A stretch of 64,000 bases of DNA. It comes from Ceratotherium simum simum. Taxonomy: Eukaryota; Chordata; Mammalia; Perissodactyla; Rhinocerotidae. Within the stretch, counting starts at the first letter, position 1. The number at the start of each line of letters is the position of its first letter. Shown one piece after another: positions 48,775-60,169 of this stretch. The notes beneath the pieces were generated by a model. It was not told the DNA's origin. It searched no databases and was given only the letters and a program-made list of their open reading frames with translations. The DNA lies in assembly GCF_000283155.1 (NCBI RefSeq), contig NW_004454193.1, positions 13,234,636 to 13,298,635 of the forward strand. Direction: 5' to 3'. A program made the position numbers and the translations under genes.

Positions 48775-49490
48775 TAATTGAGGTATTACATATAGTAAAT
48801 TGCACAAACCTTAACTGTACAGATTAATGAATATTTACATGTTTACACTCCTGTAGCCACCACCCAAAACAAGATATAGAATATTTCCATCACTCTAATA
48901 GGCTTCTTCTTGTCTTCACTCAGTCAACCAGACCCTAAAATGTTATCCCTGTCACCATAGAATAGTTTTAAACATAGATTAGTGTGAGTTCATACAAATG
49001 AATTTGTGTGTCTAACTTCTTTCCTTCAACATTATGTCTGAAAGATTCATCCATGATGTCATATGTAGCACTAGTCCATCCTTTTTCAACAGGGTAGAGT
49101 CTATGTCATAAATATACTACAATTTATTTATCTATTCCATTGTTTTTCCCAATTTTTGGTTATTATATATAACGTTGTTAAAATAGTTGTGTACATGTAC
49201 AAAATGTGATCATAAGTATTAATTTCTGCTAGATGTATACCTAATGTATACCTAAATTACTGGGTCAGGTTTTATATGTATTTGTGTGTACAGCTATGTT
49301 TAACTATATATAGTTAAATTTCCCAATTTCCCAAAATAATTGTACTACCGATTTCCATTTCCAAAACTCAAGTATGTAAGTGCTAGTTTTTCCACATACT
49401 CGTCAACATTTGGTATGGACAGTCTTTTTAGTTTTACTCATTGTGTAGAAGGTGAATGATATCTATGGTAGATTTTATTTGCATGCATGC
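48775..49490 (-). mobile_element. Old L1 LINE 3' part (antisense)
   Basis: 'ttttttaattgaggtattac', 'tgtagccaccacccaaaaca', 'ccttcaacattatgtctgaa', 'tttatctattccattg' and 'tcaacatttggtatggacag' appear in the order of an antisense L1 3' region. It is highly diverged with no ORF. Confidence 0.8.
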
Positions 49491-49739
49491 ATGATACGTG
49501 CATGAATCAATCAAATATATCTTCCAAAGAAGAGAGGGTCCTGACTATTTTTGAACATTCCCAGTGATTAGAAACTCAATTACTATTATACAGCTTTCAC
49601 TTAAAAAAAAAAAAAAAAACTACTTTATCTTGTAGCCAAATCTTCCAAATATGCTTTACCCAATACCACCAATATATTTGTTTTTGAACTATTCCTAGAA
49701 TGCTCCTAACTGAAATTATACCTAATAGTGGCTGAAATA
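49491..49739. other. Unique spacer with an A run
   Basis: An A run of about 17 (49603-49619) is present. No SINE body is attached to it. Confidence 0.4.
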
Positions 49740-50000
49740 AAATTTCCAATCTCCTATCTCCTTCAGTTTGATTTGGATCTTCCTCCTCTCTGTTCCTTGT
49801 CATTTTGTACTTGTGTTTATTGAGGGGCTTGGCATTCTGTATTATAGATAATTCTCTATTTATTTATCTGGCTCCTGCACCAAACTGTGAGTATTATGCA
49901 GGTAAACATCGTGTGTTATTTTATGTTGCATATTCTGTGTCTTGCAAAATATTTGGCATGATAAAGGCTCCAAAAGTTTTTGTGCAATTAATGACCATCA
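49740..50000 (+). mobile_element. L2-like relic (sense)
   Basis: 'caccaaactgtgagtattat', 'cgtgtgttattttatgttgc' and 'atatttggcatgataaaggc' resemble the L2 3' UTR order with high divergence. Confidence 0.45.
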
Positions 50001-50078
50001 GGTTCATTAATTCTCCACTTTACCTTGGAAAAGCTCTCTGCCTGTATGTAAAAAAAAGATGAAAGAGAAGGAGCTACA

Positions 50079-50108
50079 GATAGATGATAGATAGATGGAT
50101 GGATAGAT
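50079..50108. repeat. (GATA/GGAT)n short microsatellite
   Basis: About seven imperfect GATA or GGAT units. Confidence 0.85.
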
Positions 50109-50471
50109 CCATAGGGTGGGAATGAGAGAGAGAGATCACAATCTTAATGTCTTATAGTCTTATTAAATTCACCCCATATTCTTGTATTAAATCTCCCATC
50201 CCACCTTGATTGATAGGGTGACCTATAATTTATCATCCAAATCAGGATACTATTGAGAGTGAGAGGGGCATTCGAAGAAGGGATGTTGGGACAAGAATTA
50301 TAATCTATTTTATATAATAAAGGGGACAAATCTTAAGGAGTTTGTGCTTAAGCAAATTTGAGTGGGTTTCTACTCCTTATACCCCAAATACCCTTGTAAG
50401 TTGTAAATATTTCTTTGATACTGTATGATCCTCTAGATTCTTGTAGAACCTTAATATCTCAGAACTGGAAA

Positions 50472-50722
50472 AACATTTTTATTTCTTTTGCTGAGGAAGA
50501 TTCACTCTGAGCTAACAGCTATTGCCAATCCTCCTCCTTTTTTTGCTTGAGGAAGATTAGCCCTGAGATAACAGCTGTGCCAGTCTTCCTTTATTTTGTA
50601 TGTGGGTTGCTGCCACAGCATGGCTGATGAATGGTGCAGGTCCACGCCCAGGATCCAAACCTGCAAACCTGGGCCACCGAAGCAGAGCATGCTGGACTTA
50701 ACCACTGCGCCACGGGGTCAGC
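50472..50722 (-). mobile_element. ERE-type SINE, tail-only form
   Basis: Antisense tail units (CTGAGGAAGATTCACTCTGA, TTGAGGAAGATTAGCC) are followed by a head ending GGGGTCAGC. The flanking duplication CTCAGAACTGGAAA lies at 50458-50471 and 50723-50736 (14 bp, perfect). The frames at 50502-50813 are SINE. Confidence 0.95.
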
Positions 50723-50736
50723 CTCAGAACTGGAAA

Positions 50737-52439
50737 GACTTTTAAATGTCTTTATATGTATGAATGTTTTGTTGTATGAATCACAAGAGGATATTGAGAT
50801 GAAAATCACATAACTCCACCCCTGTCAAACATAAATTATTAAGGATTAGCTGAATACCCCCATTCTGATGATCCCATTGGATTCAACTGCATATCACATC
50901 TAAAGTTTTATGAAATTCAAATGCACAGGTGTTCCTACCTAAGATGTCTGCTAAGAATGTAAAGTGGAAGAATCTTGTAAGATCTAGAAAATGTTAAAAA
51001 GCAAGGAGATGCTTTTGGTGAGCTTTCTCTTAGACCTAGTAATTGAGAATTAGGAATATGCCAGGCTTTGTGGAACAATCTAAGAAAGTGAATCCAGGAA
51101 CATAGTCTAAAGTCTAGGCTTCTATATTTTGTATATTCTAAAAAAAAAAAAGTCTTTATACAAAGAGGTGTGAGGAGTTCCTTTGGAGCAGAAAGAAATA
51201 AGGTAGTTGGTATGCAAACTGCTTCTCACGCCACAATCAGACAAAGCAGGTGTTGAGGGCGCTGTAGAGAGGACAAATAAGAGCTGGAATCTTGGGAGCC
51301 TTTAGCATCGGAAAAAGAGTTCAAAGAACCTGGACTAGGAAAGCAATATCACTGAGACTAAACATGGGAGCCTTAAAGTTTCCCAGCTGTCCTTCCCCAC
51401 AGTGTTAGGAGGCCTCATTTGTATCATGAGATCACTGGCTACCCAGACAATTTACAATTTCATCCAGGACACTTCCATATCCATTGTTCCTTCCTGACGA
51501 CCCCTCAGAAACCCATATCTGTTTTATAACTCTTCAAAAGCCTCATAATACCTTAGTTTTATGTGTGTGTTTCCTCTCTAGATGGAACTCTCAAGGTGGA
51601 ACTGTTTGGTAAACATCTTATTTCTGTGCACATAACACTGTGAGTAAAACATTTTAAGGATATATGAATAAATCCTTTCTGAATAAATGGAAAAATAAAT
51701 GAATGAATTTTCCTAATCTCAGTATTTCTTTCTGTTTATCATCAAAAATTTAAAGAAAAGAACAGATAATTTCTAAATATACCACCAACTTTAACATTTG
51801 GTAAGCCAACATTCTCTAAACAATTTTTAAAACATACTTTCAAAGGCTAGAATTACTTGCTTTGATCAAAAAAAATTATGACATTGAAAGCCCTCTATTT
51901 CCATTTTACATTTACTGTATTAACATTTAAAACCCTGGTAGTTATACAAGAGCATTAGAGAGCCTATTTTAAAGAAAGTATTTATGATTGAATGAGAAAT
52001 GCTAGGAGGCAGAAATTCCAAATAACTCTACAGTGTTATTGCACTTAAATAAATTGCCACTAATTTTGAACAATGGGTTTTTTTACGTGCATGATACCCT
52101 ATCCTCAAATGCCGAGAATTATAAATACCATTTCTATAATGATACAGAGATTTAGAGTAGTTTCTCATGTACTTTTTCACTGATTTTCAAATATTCTTTA
52201 GGAGAAAATAAATGTTTCTTTGTAAGATTTTGTTGTTATTGAATTTTTCTGTGATTCCAATAATAAAATAGAGTCAAAATGGAGTTACTTTGGATAGAAA
52301 AAGACTGTGGATCCTGAGACCCCAATCAATCGGCCTTGTTCCCACCCCTCAGAGAATTCTGAGATGCTTCCAGTAAACCCCGGGGCTCTGTGGAACCCAG
52401 TTTGAATGCCATTAACCATGGAACAAGCCTTTAAGAAAT
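50737..52439. other. Single-copy DNA, no gene recognised
   Basis: An A run (51140-51151) is present. 'ggggctctgtggaacccagt' at about 52383 resembles the end of a hAT-Charlie MER element, but the other end was not found. No coding evidence. Confidence 0.4.
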
Positions 52440-52570
52440 CTATTTTATTAAACATCAGACTAAGTCAGAGAGATTAAACAAATTGCTCAAAGTCATAGAG
52501 CCTATATATAGTGGAGATGGGATAAATCCACATATTCAGACACTAACACTCATGCCCTTCCTAGTTCACC
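52440..52570 (-). mobile_element. MIR fragment (antisense)
   Basis: 'ttgctcaaagtcatagagcc' and 'gtggagatgggataaatcca' match the antisense MIR core and head. Confidence 0.65.
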
Positions 52571-52739
52571 AAAATTGGATATGAAGACCTTAAAGGAAGT
52601 CTACTCAACCTTCCACTAGAGAGTTGAATTGTCTGTATAGTTTATCTGTAAAATCACTTTTTCCTCCTCTTTCCATGTTCACTACTCTAGAAAAATGAGT
52701 ACTTTTATTGAGCAAGTTTTGTTCTCCTTCATTTCCTTT

Positions 52740-53027
52740 TTTATTTTGTGAGGAAGATCAGCCCTGAGCTAACATCCATGCTAATCCTCCTCCTTTTGCT
52801 GAGGGAGACCGGCTCTGAGCTAACATCTCTTGCTAATCCTCCTCCTTTTTTTTCCCCAAAGCCCCAGTAATAGTTGTATGTAATAGTTGCACATCCTTCT
52901 AGTTGCTGTATGGGACGTGGCCTCAGCATGGCCAGAGAAGCGGTGCGTTGGTGCGCGCCTGGGATCCGAACCCGGGCCACCAGTAGCGGAGCGCATGCAC
53001 TTAATTGCTAAGCCACGGGGCGAGCCC
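52740..53027 (-). mobile_element. ERE-type SINE, composite body-plus-tail form
   Basis: Antisense tail units, then AAAGCCCCAG, the TAGTTGCTG body and a head ending GGGGCGAGCCC. The target-site duplication CATTTCCTTT lies at 52730-52739 and 53028-53037. Frames at 52741-53087 are SINE. Confidence 0.95.
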
Positions 53028-53037
53028 CATTTCCTTT

Positions 53038-53975
53038 CTAAAGAAGTTATTCCTGGGAGGAAGCATTTGACTACTTCTCTTTTCTAACTTCTCTCTCTCT
53101 AAAGCAAAAGACACAGGTAGATAGATGACAACAAAACACTCATTAGTCATATTTTCTGTGCCAGCTTGGGAATTGGTTTAAAAATCCCTATTAACATGAG
53201 GCATCTCTAGCTGATTCTTTTGGACCATTTGCACACAGATGCCATGGCTTCTCTTAGGCTTTCAGTTTTCATGCTGTATGCAGGCAAGTCACGTCCTGTA
53301 GTTTCTGTTCTCTCTCTCGGCTAACTTCCTCTCCCTATTCTTAGCTGTAAAGTAAGCTTGGCTTCTCAGTGGCAGCTGGTTTTCTTCAGTTGGAGAGGGA
53401 GGATTGAGTGGAGGAGGAGCAGAGGAGAGGGAGTAAAAAGTACCATTTTGCTTCATGCACAAGTCATATTCTTCATTACAGATTTTTCACTAACTGACAG
53501 AAATAGCTACTTAAAAATCTTTGATACCTATAAATCTCCATATGGCATTTGCCACTTGTCCTTCATTGGTCAGAATCTGGTTGAAGAAGGGTAAATAATT
53601 GACATTCCTTATCATGATACCCTTCCTATGTTGCCTTCACAAATAAAATCAAACAATTATTAAAATATGTTCGGCAGAGTACCCTAACACATGAGTATTC
53701 CATGAGGAATTAATTTGCATTTGTTTACTGTTTTTAGCAAGAGAGATCACCAGCGGTATCAAGTCAAAGGCAGAGATAGAAATGACCTTTAAAAAATACC
53801 TTTCTTGTTCTTTCAAGACATACACAAATGGTCTGTTATTTTAGTTGTGTATCTGTTAAGTTAGTAGGCTTTCTATTCCCAGAATATATGAAAAATTCGT
53901 TGAAAGAACTATCCTTCTCTCTGCAAAGAATAAATTGAATAATAGCTTTATTTATGTCAAAAAGAAAAAACTGTG
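53038..53975. other. Single-copy DNA, no gene recognised
   Basis: The 78-codon plus frame (53358-53594) has no domain. No clear repeat was found. Confidence 0.4.
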
Positions 53976-53979
53976 AGCC

Positions 53980-54265
53980 AGCTCTAATGACCTAGTGGTT
54001 AAAGTTAGGCGTTCTCACCACATTGGAGGCCCGGGTTCGCTTCCCGGTCACAGAGCCACAACACCTGTCTGTCAGTTGCCATGCTACGGCAGCGGCTCAC
54101 ATAGAAGAACTAGAAAGACTTACAACTAGAATAAACCACTATGCACTGGGGCTTTGGGGATAAGAAAAAAAAAAAAAGAGGAAGATTGGCGATAAGAAAA
54201 AAAAAAAAAGAGGAAGATTGGCGACAGATGTTAGCTCAGGGCAAATCTCCCCCCTCCCCAAAAAA
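53980..54265 (+). mobile_element. Diverged ERE-type SINE with an internal 32-bp duplication
   Basis: A variant head (GAGCCAGCTCTAATGACCTA) and B-box-like GGGTTCGCTTCC are followed by a variant body (AGAACTAGAAAGACTTACAA), CTGGGGCTTTGGGG and a tail TTAGCTCAGGGC. Positions 54159-54190 and 54191-54222 are perfect 32-bp repeats. This is the most diverged SINE subtype in the window. Confidence 0.88.
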
Positions 54266-55204
54266 AAAGAGAGAAAATAAGACCAGGTCTTAGGAAAGAG
54301 CTCTTTGACAATTGTAGCAGGCAGTTTGCATCTGCCTATATCTCATTGTCACACTCTTCGTTTCATGTCATGCTACCAACTTACAACTACCAGCACCTGC
54401 AACTTCTTTCCTGAGTGGCTATGGGAGTCTGCTCTACCTGGCAGAATGGGGGTGTTGGAGTATGATCACTACCCAGGAAAAGCCTTTGACTAATGACTGA
54501 CAAGAGTTGGTATATAAATAGCTCCTTTGCCCCTTAAATTAGAAAACTCTGAAGCAAGAATCTGTACTCTTTTACTAGAGTTCTGTAATAGAATTAAATT
54601 CTAGTTACCTAGAGTGGTAACTTGCTTGATAACACACCCAGTTTTAGCTTCCTCCATTTTCTGACACTCCTACCAATGTTTCTTAGAATCACTTTTGAAT
54701 AGGCTACTTGCATTCAGGTCCTTTTTTGGAGGGTCTCTTTCTGAGGCAATTCAAACTCAACAGAGGTTAAATGCTTCATAATCATTTTTTTTTAAGACTT
54801 GTGGGTTCTTGCTCACCAGGGAAAAACAGGGAGCACTGGTGATTCTAGGATTTTTGAAGGAGGAGCCCTTGTAACCTGGGTCCAGTATGTATCCTGGGAA
54901 ATGCCTGTGTTTATATCCTGATAGAACAGTTAGTTATGGCGGCCTCACATATAGCTTATGCATTATCAGGGTGCGAAGTCCTCTTTTTTTTTTTTTCATC
55001 CAAATTAAGGCTTTATCATGATCTTTTAGTTGCAAGGTGCCAGAGGTTTAGGCTAGAGATAAACAGATCATCTTAACATATCTATGTATATAGATCTATT
55101 CTACAGGGGTTGCCAACACAGGTTTCTCATTGTGAAGGCAGAAGGGCAGCGGCTGCTGGTTAGTGGCTATTTTTGGCATGATGGACTTGGTGCTTGGTAT
55201 GTGT
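54266..55204. other. Single-copy DNA, no gene recognised
   Basis: T runs occur at about 54786 and 54985-54997. No domain-bearing frame or named repeat. Confidence 0.4.
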
Positions 55205-55430
55205 GATGAGATGAGGATGGTAGTTACCATTTATTGAGTAGATTCCAAGTATCAGTCTCCCACAAAATGCTACAGGAGCCATTTAAGGTGGAAACTATTA
55301 TTCCCGTTTTACAGATGAGGAGAAAGGCTTGAGGGAAAATTCACTGCCCATGATCAAAGTCTAATAAATGATAAAATTGGAATTTGAATCAAGGTGAACT
55401 CCAAGGCTGGCTACTACATTGCAGAGACAT
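55205..55430 (-). mobile_element. MIR SINE (antisense)
   Basis: 'gtagttaccatttattgagt', 'attattcccgttttacagat' and 'aaattggaatttgaatcaag' are clear antisense MIR landmarks. Confidence 0.85.
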
Positions 55431-55486
55431 CACACTAGAAGTCACAGGTAAGGTTCAGTCTTTCCCCGAACTCACACTTAGTATAT

Positions 55487-56012
55487 AATTTATTTATTTA
55501 TTTATTTATTTATTTATTTTTTTTTTTGTTTATTGCAGCAACATTGGTTTATAACATTGTATAAATTTCTGGTGTACATCATTATACTTCTATTTCTTCA
55601 TGGCTTACTTCATGTTCTCATGTTCACCACCCAAATACTGATTACAATCCATCACCACACACGTGCCTAATCATCCCTTTCACCCTCCTCTCTCCCCCCT
55701 TCCCCTCTGGTAACCACCAATCCAATCTCCGTCTCTATGTGTTTGTTTGTTGTCTTCTACTTATGAGTGAGATCATACGGTATTTGACCTTCTCCCTCTG
55801 ACTTATTTCACTTTGCATAATACCCTCAATGTCCATCCATGTTATCACAAATGGCTGGATTTCATTGTTTCTTATGGGTGAGTAGTATTCCATTGTGTAT
55901 ATATACCACATCTTCTTTATCTATTCATCCCTTGATGGGCACTTAGGTTGCTTCCAAGTCTTGGCTATCGTGAATAACGCTGCAATGAACACAGGGGTGC
56001 ATGTATCTTTAC
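55487..56012 (-). mobile_element. L1 LINE 3' end (antisense, relatively young)
   Basis: A (TTTA)n plus T-run tail (about 55488-55528) is followed by antisense 3' UTR and the end of ORF2 ('tgagtagtattccattgtgt', 'tgatgggcacttaggttgct'). It is better preserved than the other L1 pieces. 5'-truncated at about 56012. Confidence 0.88.
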
Positions 56013-56779
56013 CAAAGTCCTCTTGATTGAACTTAGAATAGGGAAATCAAATTGCTTGGAAAACACACGCAAACATTCTTCTTTCCAGAACTCTGGATGG
56101 CAGTTAGAGCAGAGGGCTCAACTTGCTGCCATGAACTGAACTTAAACTTCTAAAACAGTGTTATTCTCATGGGGACAGCCGAGACCAATTTGGCTTGTAG
56201 CTGCTTTTAATAAGGCTAACAGTAGGGGGTAGGAAGTCCACCTCATGGAGAGGCTTCTGCTTGGGAATATACTAATCTTGCATTTGTGGATGTCATGGAA
56301 TTGAGAGATTTCTCCAAGCTTTTGCTTTCCAGGCTAGACTTGCCAAGGACAGTATATACTCTCATTTTCATCATACCAAGAGAGGACATGATAGGTTGAT
56401 ACATCTGAAGACACTTGAAGAGAGCTCATGAATCTCTGCATGCATGATGGAAATAGGGAAGGATAATGGAAATTAGGAACTTCTCCCTATTATCAGCACT
56501 TTGTGGATTGAGATTGGACAGTCCTTGGCATGTAAATAGGACATGATCTGGCTCCAATCAAAGTCTTTCCATGCACCCTTCTGGCTCCAAATGATAGTGA
56601 CTCTGAACCACTTACTGCTAATAAACTTCTCTTTTATTCCTTTGATAATTTGCATTTAATATAACTTCTTTTATTTATATCAAAATTATGTAGAAGCACA
56701 CATTTATTTATTTAAAATTTCCCAACTTATATTTATCCAAAGTTTCCCAACTCTATCTGAAGTCATTTTCAACTACTTA
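56013..56779. other. Single-copy DNA, no gene recognised
   Basis: The 60-codon minus frame at 56473-56655 lacks any domain. No repeat was recognised. Confidence 0.4.
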
Positions 56780-56925
56780 CATCAAATATTTATTGAGCAC
56801 TTACTATATGTCAGTCACTGATTTATGCATGAAGGATATAGCAATGAAGGTAGACAAGGCCTCTCAGTTTACAGAGCTTACATTCCAGTGGTCTAAACAT
56901 TAACAGATACTTACTATTAAAGATA
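56780..56925 (-). mobile_element. L2 LINE 3' end (antisense)
   Basis: 'aaatatttattgagcactta', 'ctatatgtcagtcactgatt' and 'agagcttacattccagtggt' are the classic antisense L2 terminus. Confidence 0.8.
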
Positions 56926-57514
56926 GTTTAGACAAAATGAAAAGGACACGAAATGACCGATATTCAAGCCAAAGAAAATTCACTGTAGGTCTTATTATTG
57001 TCAACTTTCTTGATAAATATGGTCCGTATAAATTACATTACTCTAAATTAATATAATTATTAGTTTAAAATTAACTACGTATCAAATGCTGTATCAGGAT
57101 ATGCAGATCATGACCTAGCTTCTGTCAAAGATCTTAATCTTCTGCCATCATCCCCTTAAGCTCTACATTCCCACTAATCTGAACCAATTCCGGTTCCAAG
57201 AACAATTTCTTTTATGCCTCTCTGCCTTATAACTGCTATCTCTTCTGTTTAAATTCAGTGATGCCCCTTTAACTGTTGTCTTTCTGGCAAACTACTATTC
57301 AATCTTCAAGACCCCAAATAAACATTACTTATTCGATTGTATGTCAATTACTGCCTCAGACATATAGTTCCGTTTCCTCTGCCCTCTAAGCACTTTCCAC
57401 ATCCCTATAGCTCCAATTACGCTACTCATTGCACACCTCCCCACAGCATAAGCAACACTGATTTGCAGTTATGTACAAGTTTTCGTTCATTATTAGTCTG
57501 TGAGTTCTTTAGAC

Positions 57515-57692
57515 CAGGACTTCTCAAACTTTAAAGTGCGTGTGGAATTACAAGAGGATGTCATTAAAGTACAGATTCTACTTCAATGAGTCTGTGGTGA
57601 GGTCTGTGATTCTGAATTTCTAGCAAGCTCCTGGATGATGCTGATATCTGATACTATGGGTCCCTGGACCACACTTTGAATAGTGAGGCTTT
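57515..57692 (+). mobile_element. MER20-like hAT-Charlie MITE
   Basis: 'caggacttctcaaactttaa' at the start, 'gattctgaatttctagcaag' in the middle and 'ctggaccacactttgaatag' at the end give the expected inverted-repeat layout of this MER group. Confidence 0.75.
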
Positions 57693-57708
57693 AAATGTTA
57701 CTCGTTCT

Positions 57709-58012
57709 GGGCCAGCCCCATGGCTTAGCAGTTAAGTGTGCGCGCTCCATTACTGACAGCCCAGGTTCAGATCCCGGGCACGCACCGAAGCACCGCTTGT
57801 CCCGCCATGCTGAGGCCGCATCCCACATACAGCAACTAGAAGGATGTGCAACTATGACATACAACTATCTACTGGGGCTTTGGGGGAGAAAAAAAAAAAG
57901 GAGGAGGATTGGCAACAGATGTTAGCTCAGAGCCGGTCTTCCTCAGCAAAAAGAGGAGGATTAGCATGGATGTTAGCTCAGGGCTGATCTTCCTCACCAA
58001 AAAAAAAAAAAA
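57709..58012 (+). mobile_element. ERE-type SINE, composite body-plus-tail form
   Basis: The head GGGCCAGCCCCATGGCTTAG, B-box-like GGTTCAGATCC, body AGCAACTAGAAGGATGTGCA, CTGGGGCTTTGGGG and two GAGGAGGATT(G/A)GC tail units are followed by an A run of 17. Flanks AAATGTTACTCGTTCT (57693-57708) and AAATGTTACTTCTTCT (58013-58028) are a 16-bp duplication with two mismatches. Frames at 57695-58094 are SINE. Confidence 0.95.
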
Positions 58013-58100
58013 AAATGTTACTTCTTCTTCTTCAGATCTGAACTGCCCAGTGTGGAATTTGGCACTTCATAGGTACATCAGTGTTTATGTGTAAATGGTT

Positions 58101-58741
58101 TTATCCACATGCTGTTATCCTTTCATATAACCCTAATACCAAATTGTAAAACTCCTTGGAGTTCTTTATTTTCTCTGCAAGACTTCCTTGAATATTGTGT
58201 GTACATGGGGCTTGCTATAATTGTAAATATGTAAAATATAGTGGTGATATTGTAGCAGAGCTTTGCAAGGTGACTGGTCAGAGTTGTAAATTAAAAGCTA
58301 AAATGTTTCTGACATTTAACTTTTGAAGCACAGTAATATATTAAAGAAACACACTTACATATCCAATAACATAATTAAATTTTAACTCATAAAAAATAAT
58401 CAACTCCCTACAGGAACAGAACATTTTCAGTTAAAAAGCTACTTATCATTTCTATAGCCACACAATGTTGAATGTGCTGTTTGATCTTTTAACGATTTCA
58501 TTTTAAAATATTCACAAAAGAGTGGTAATTAAATTACATGGGTGCCATGGTAACCACTGCATTAAATCTGCTTAGACCCTGTGCTCTAGCATTTTGGTAG
58601 GGAAAAGGGTATTCTTATTCTGTGACAATGACTAACTGTGGGTGTTTAGGTCAACCTCCACAAGCCTTCCAGAATAGGTAAGCATATCTGACTGAAGTTG
58701 AACCAGGGATGGCGGGCACTGCACAGGTAGAGAGGAATCCT
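58101..58741. other. Single-copy DNA with an RFX-like palindrome
   Basis: No gene or named repeat was recognised. GGTGCCATGGTAACC at 58541-58555 resembles an X-box (see findings). Confidence 0.4.
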
Positions 58742-58952
58742 ATAACAGAGTGGAAAGTGCATTGGACTGAGAATCAAGAGTGTCAGGTCAGTTCTAGCCC
58801 AGGCTCTGCTACTGACTAGCTGTGTGTTCCTTGGTAAATAGCTTGCTTTCTCTGAGCTGCAAACTTCTCGTGTGTAAAATGAGAAGGTTGAACATGGGAC
58901 TGGGTGCTCTAAATTCAACCTAGCCTTTTCCAATTCCATGGAATCTTTATGA
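58742..58952 (+). mobile_element. MIR-family SINE (sense)
   Basis: 'cagagtggaaagtgcattgg', 'ctctgctactgactagctgt', 'tgtgtaaaatgagaaggttg' and a 'ttttccaattccatggaat' end match the MIR3-like layout. The 97-codon minus frame (58646-58939) is this SINE. Confidence 0.85.
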
Positions 58953-58999
58953 TTTAATAAGCACTACTGATTTTGATATACTTTATCACATATAATTTC

Positions 59000-59434
59000 T
59001 TTATTAGTTTCCTAGAGCTGCAATACAAAGTGCCACAAAGTGGGTAAAACAAGAGAAATTTATTCTCTCACAGTTCTGGAGATAAAAAGTCCAAAACCAG
59101 GATGTTGGCAGATCTGTGATCCCTCTGAATCTTCTAGGGGGATGATGCACCCTTGCCTCTTCTAGCTCCTGGTAACCCTAGGCATTCCCTGGCTTTTGGT
59201 GATGAAACTTAGCCTCTGCCTGTCTCCACATGGCCAACTTCCCTTTGTGTCTCTGTCTTCTCCTCTTCCTATAAGGACACCAATCATATTGGATGACGGG
59301 CCCACTCTACTCCAGTATGATCTCATCTTAACTAATTACATCTGTAATGACTCTATTTCCAAATAAGATCATTTTGAGGTACTGGGGCTAGGACTTCAAT
59401 ATATTTTTGGAGGTACACAACTCAACCCATAACA
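59000..59434 (-). mobile_element. MLT1-type MaLR solo LTR (antisense)
   Basis: 'tttattagtttcctagagct', 'tttattctctcacagttctg', 'ataaggacaccaatcatatt', 'tatttccaaataagatcatt' and the end CAACCCATAACA are diagnostic. No internal region adjoins it. Confidence 0.92.
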
Positions 59435-60169
59435 AATTCCTTTTGTGAAATTCAAATTGTATTGTATTTCTTCATTCCAGATTATAATCTGGCTATAAAC
59501 TGTAAAACAAAACCATGCAATTCTTTGTGTACTGTCTTAGTCTCTAATGCATTATACTGAGGGAGGGGGAAATATTCAGTGATTATACTACAATACCATG
59601 ACTGTAGTGCTATAATTTTAAGCAAGGATACTTATTCAGGGAACAGGATAACATAACTCTTCAGTGTTTCGGGAGCATGCAGCAGATCTTTGTGATCCAC
59701 TTCACAGTGGTATCTCGAACCACCTGGTCTCAACACAGGTAAGGTGCATAGTCCATGCTCTGTTGTCCACACTCCGCATAATGCACTTGCTATAGGGTCT
59801 CATCTCTCTGCTTCACTTTCTTAGAGTTGTGGAAGGCTACTCAGCCATGTCCAGGAGCAAGCCAAAAGTAAGGAAGCTAATGCTTTCCAACGAAGGGGAA
59901 TGTGAGTCAATGGATAAATATCTATATGTCTATCTTCTGATAAGACAACCAGAGCTACCCAGCTCATAAATACGCCACCCATTGTTGTTGCTTTTTGTTC
60001 CTTTTTTCTTCCCCATTTCCTGTTTCACTTTGCCGTCTCCTTTACATCTATTTATTGGGATCGCTTCCAAAATAAAATATCTGCATCCAAAGGTCTATCT
60101 GCATATCTCAGGTCTGCTTTAGGGCAATGCAAGCTAAAGCAGAGAAACACGTAGGTGGCAAGAATAGCA
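59435..60169. other. Single-copy DNA, no gene recognised
   Basis: No repeat family or exon was recognised. The 62-codon minus frame at 60052-60240 runs into L2 DNA. Confidence 0.4.

Larger units (their letters stand above)
57170..58100 (+). mobile_element. L2 LINE 3' end (sense), interrupted twice
   Basis: The left part (57170-57514) carries 'ttcaatcttcaagaccccaa' and ends 'tagtctgtgagttcttt'. The L2 terminus resumes at about 58025 with 'ggaatttggcacttcatagg'. Between them lie a MER20-like element and a SINE. Confidence 0.6.
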
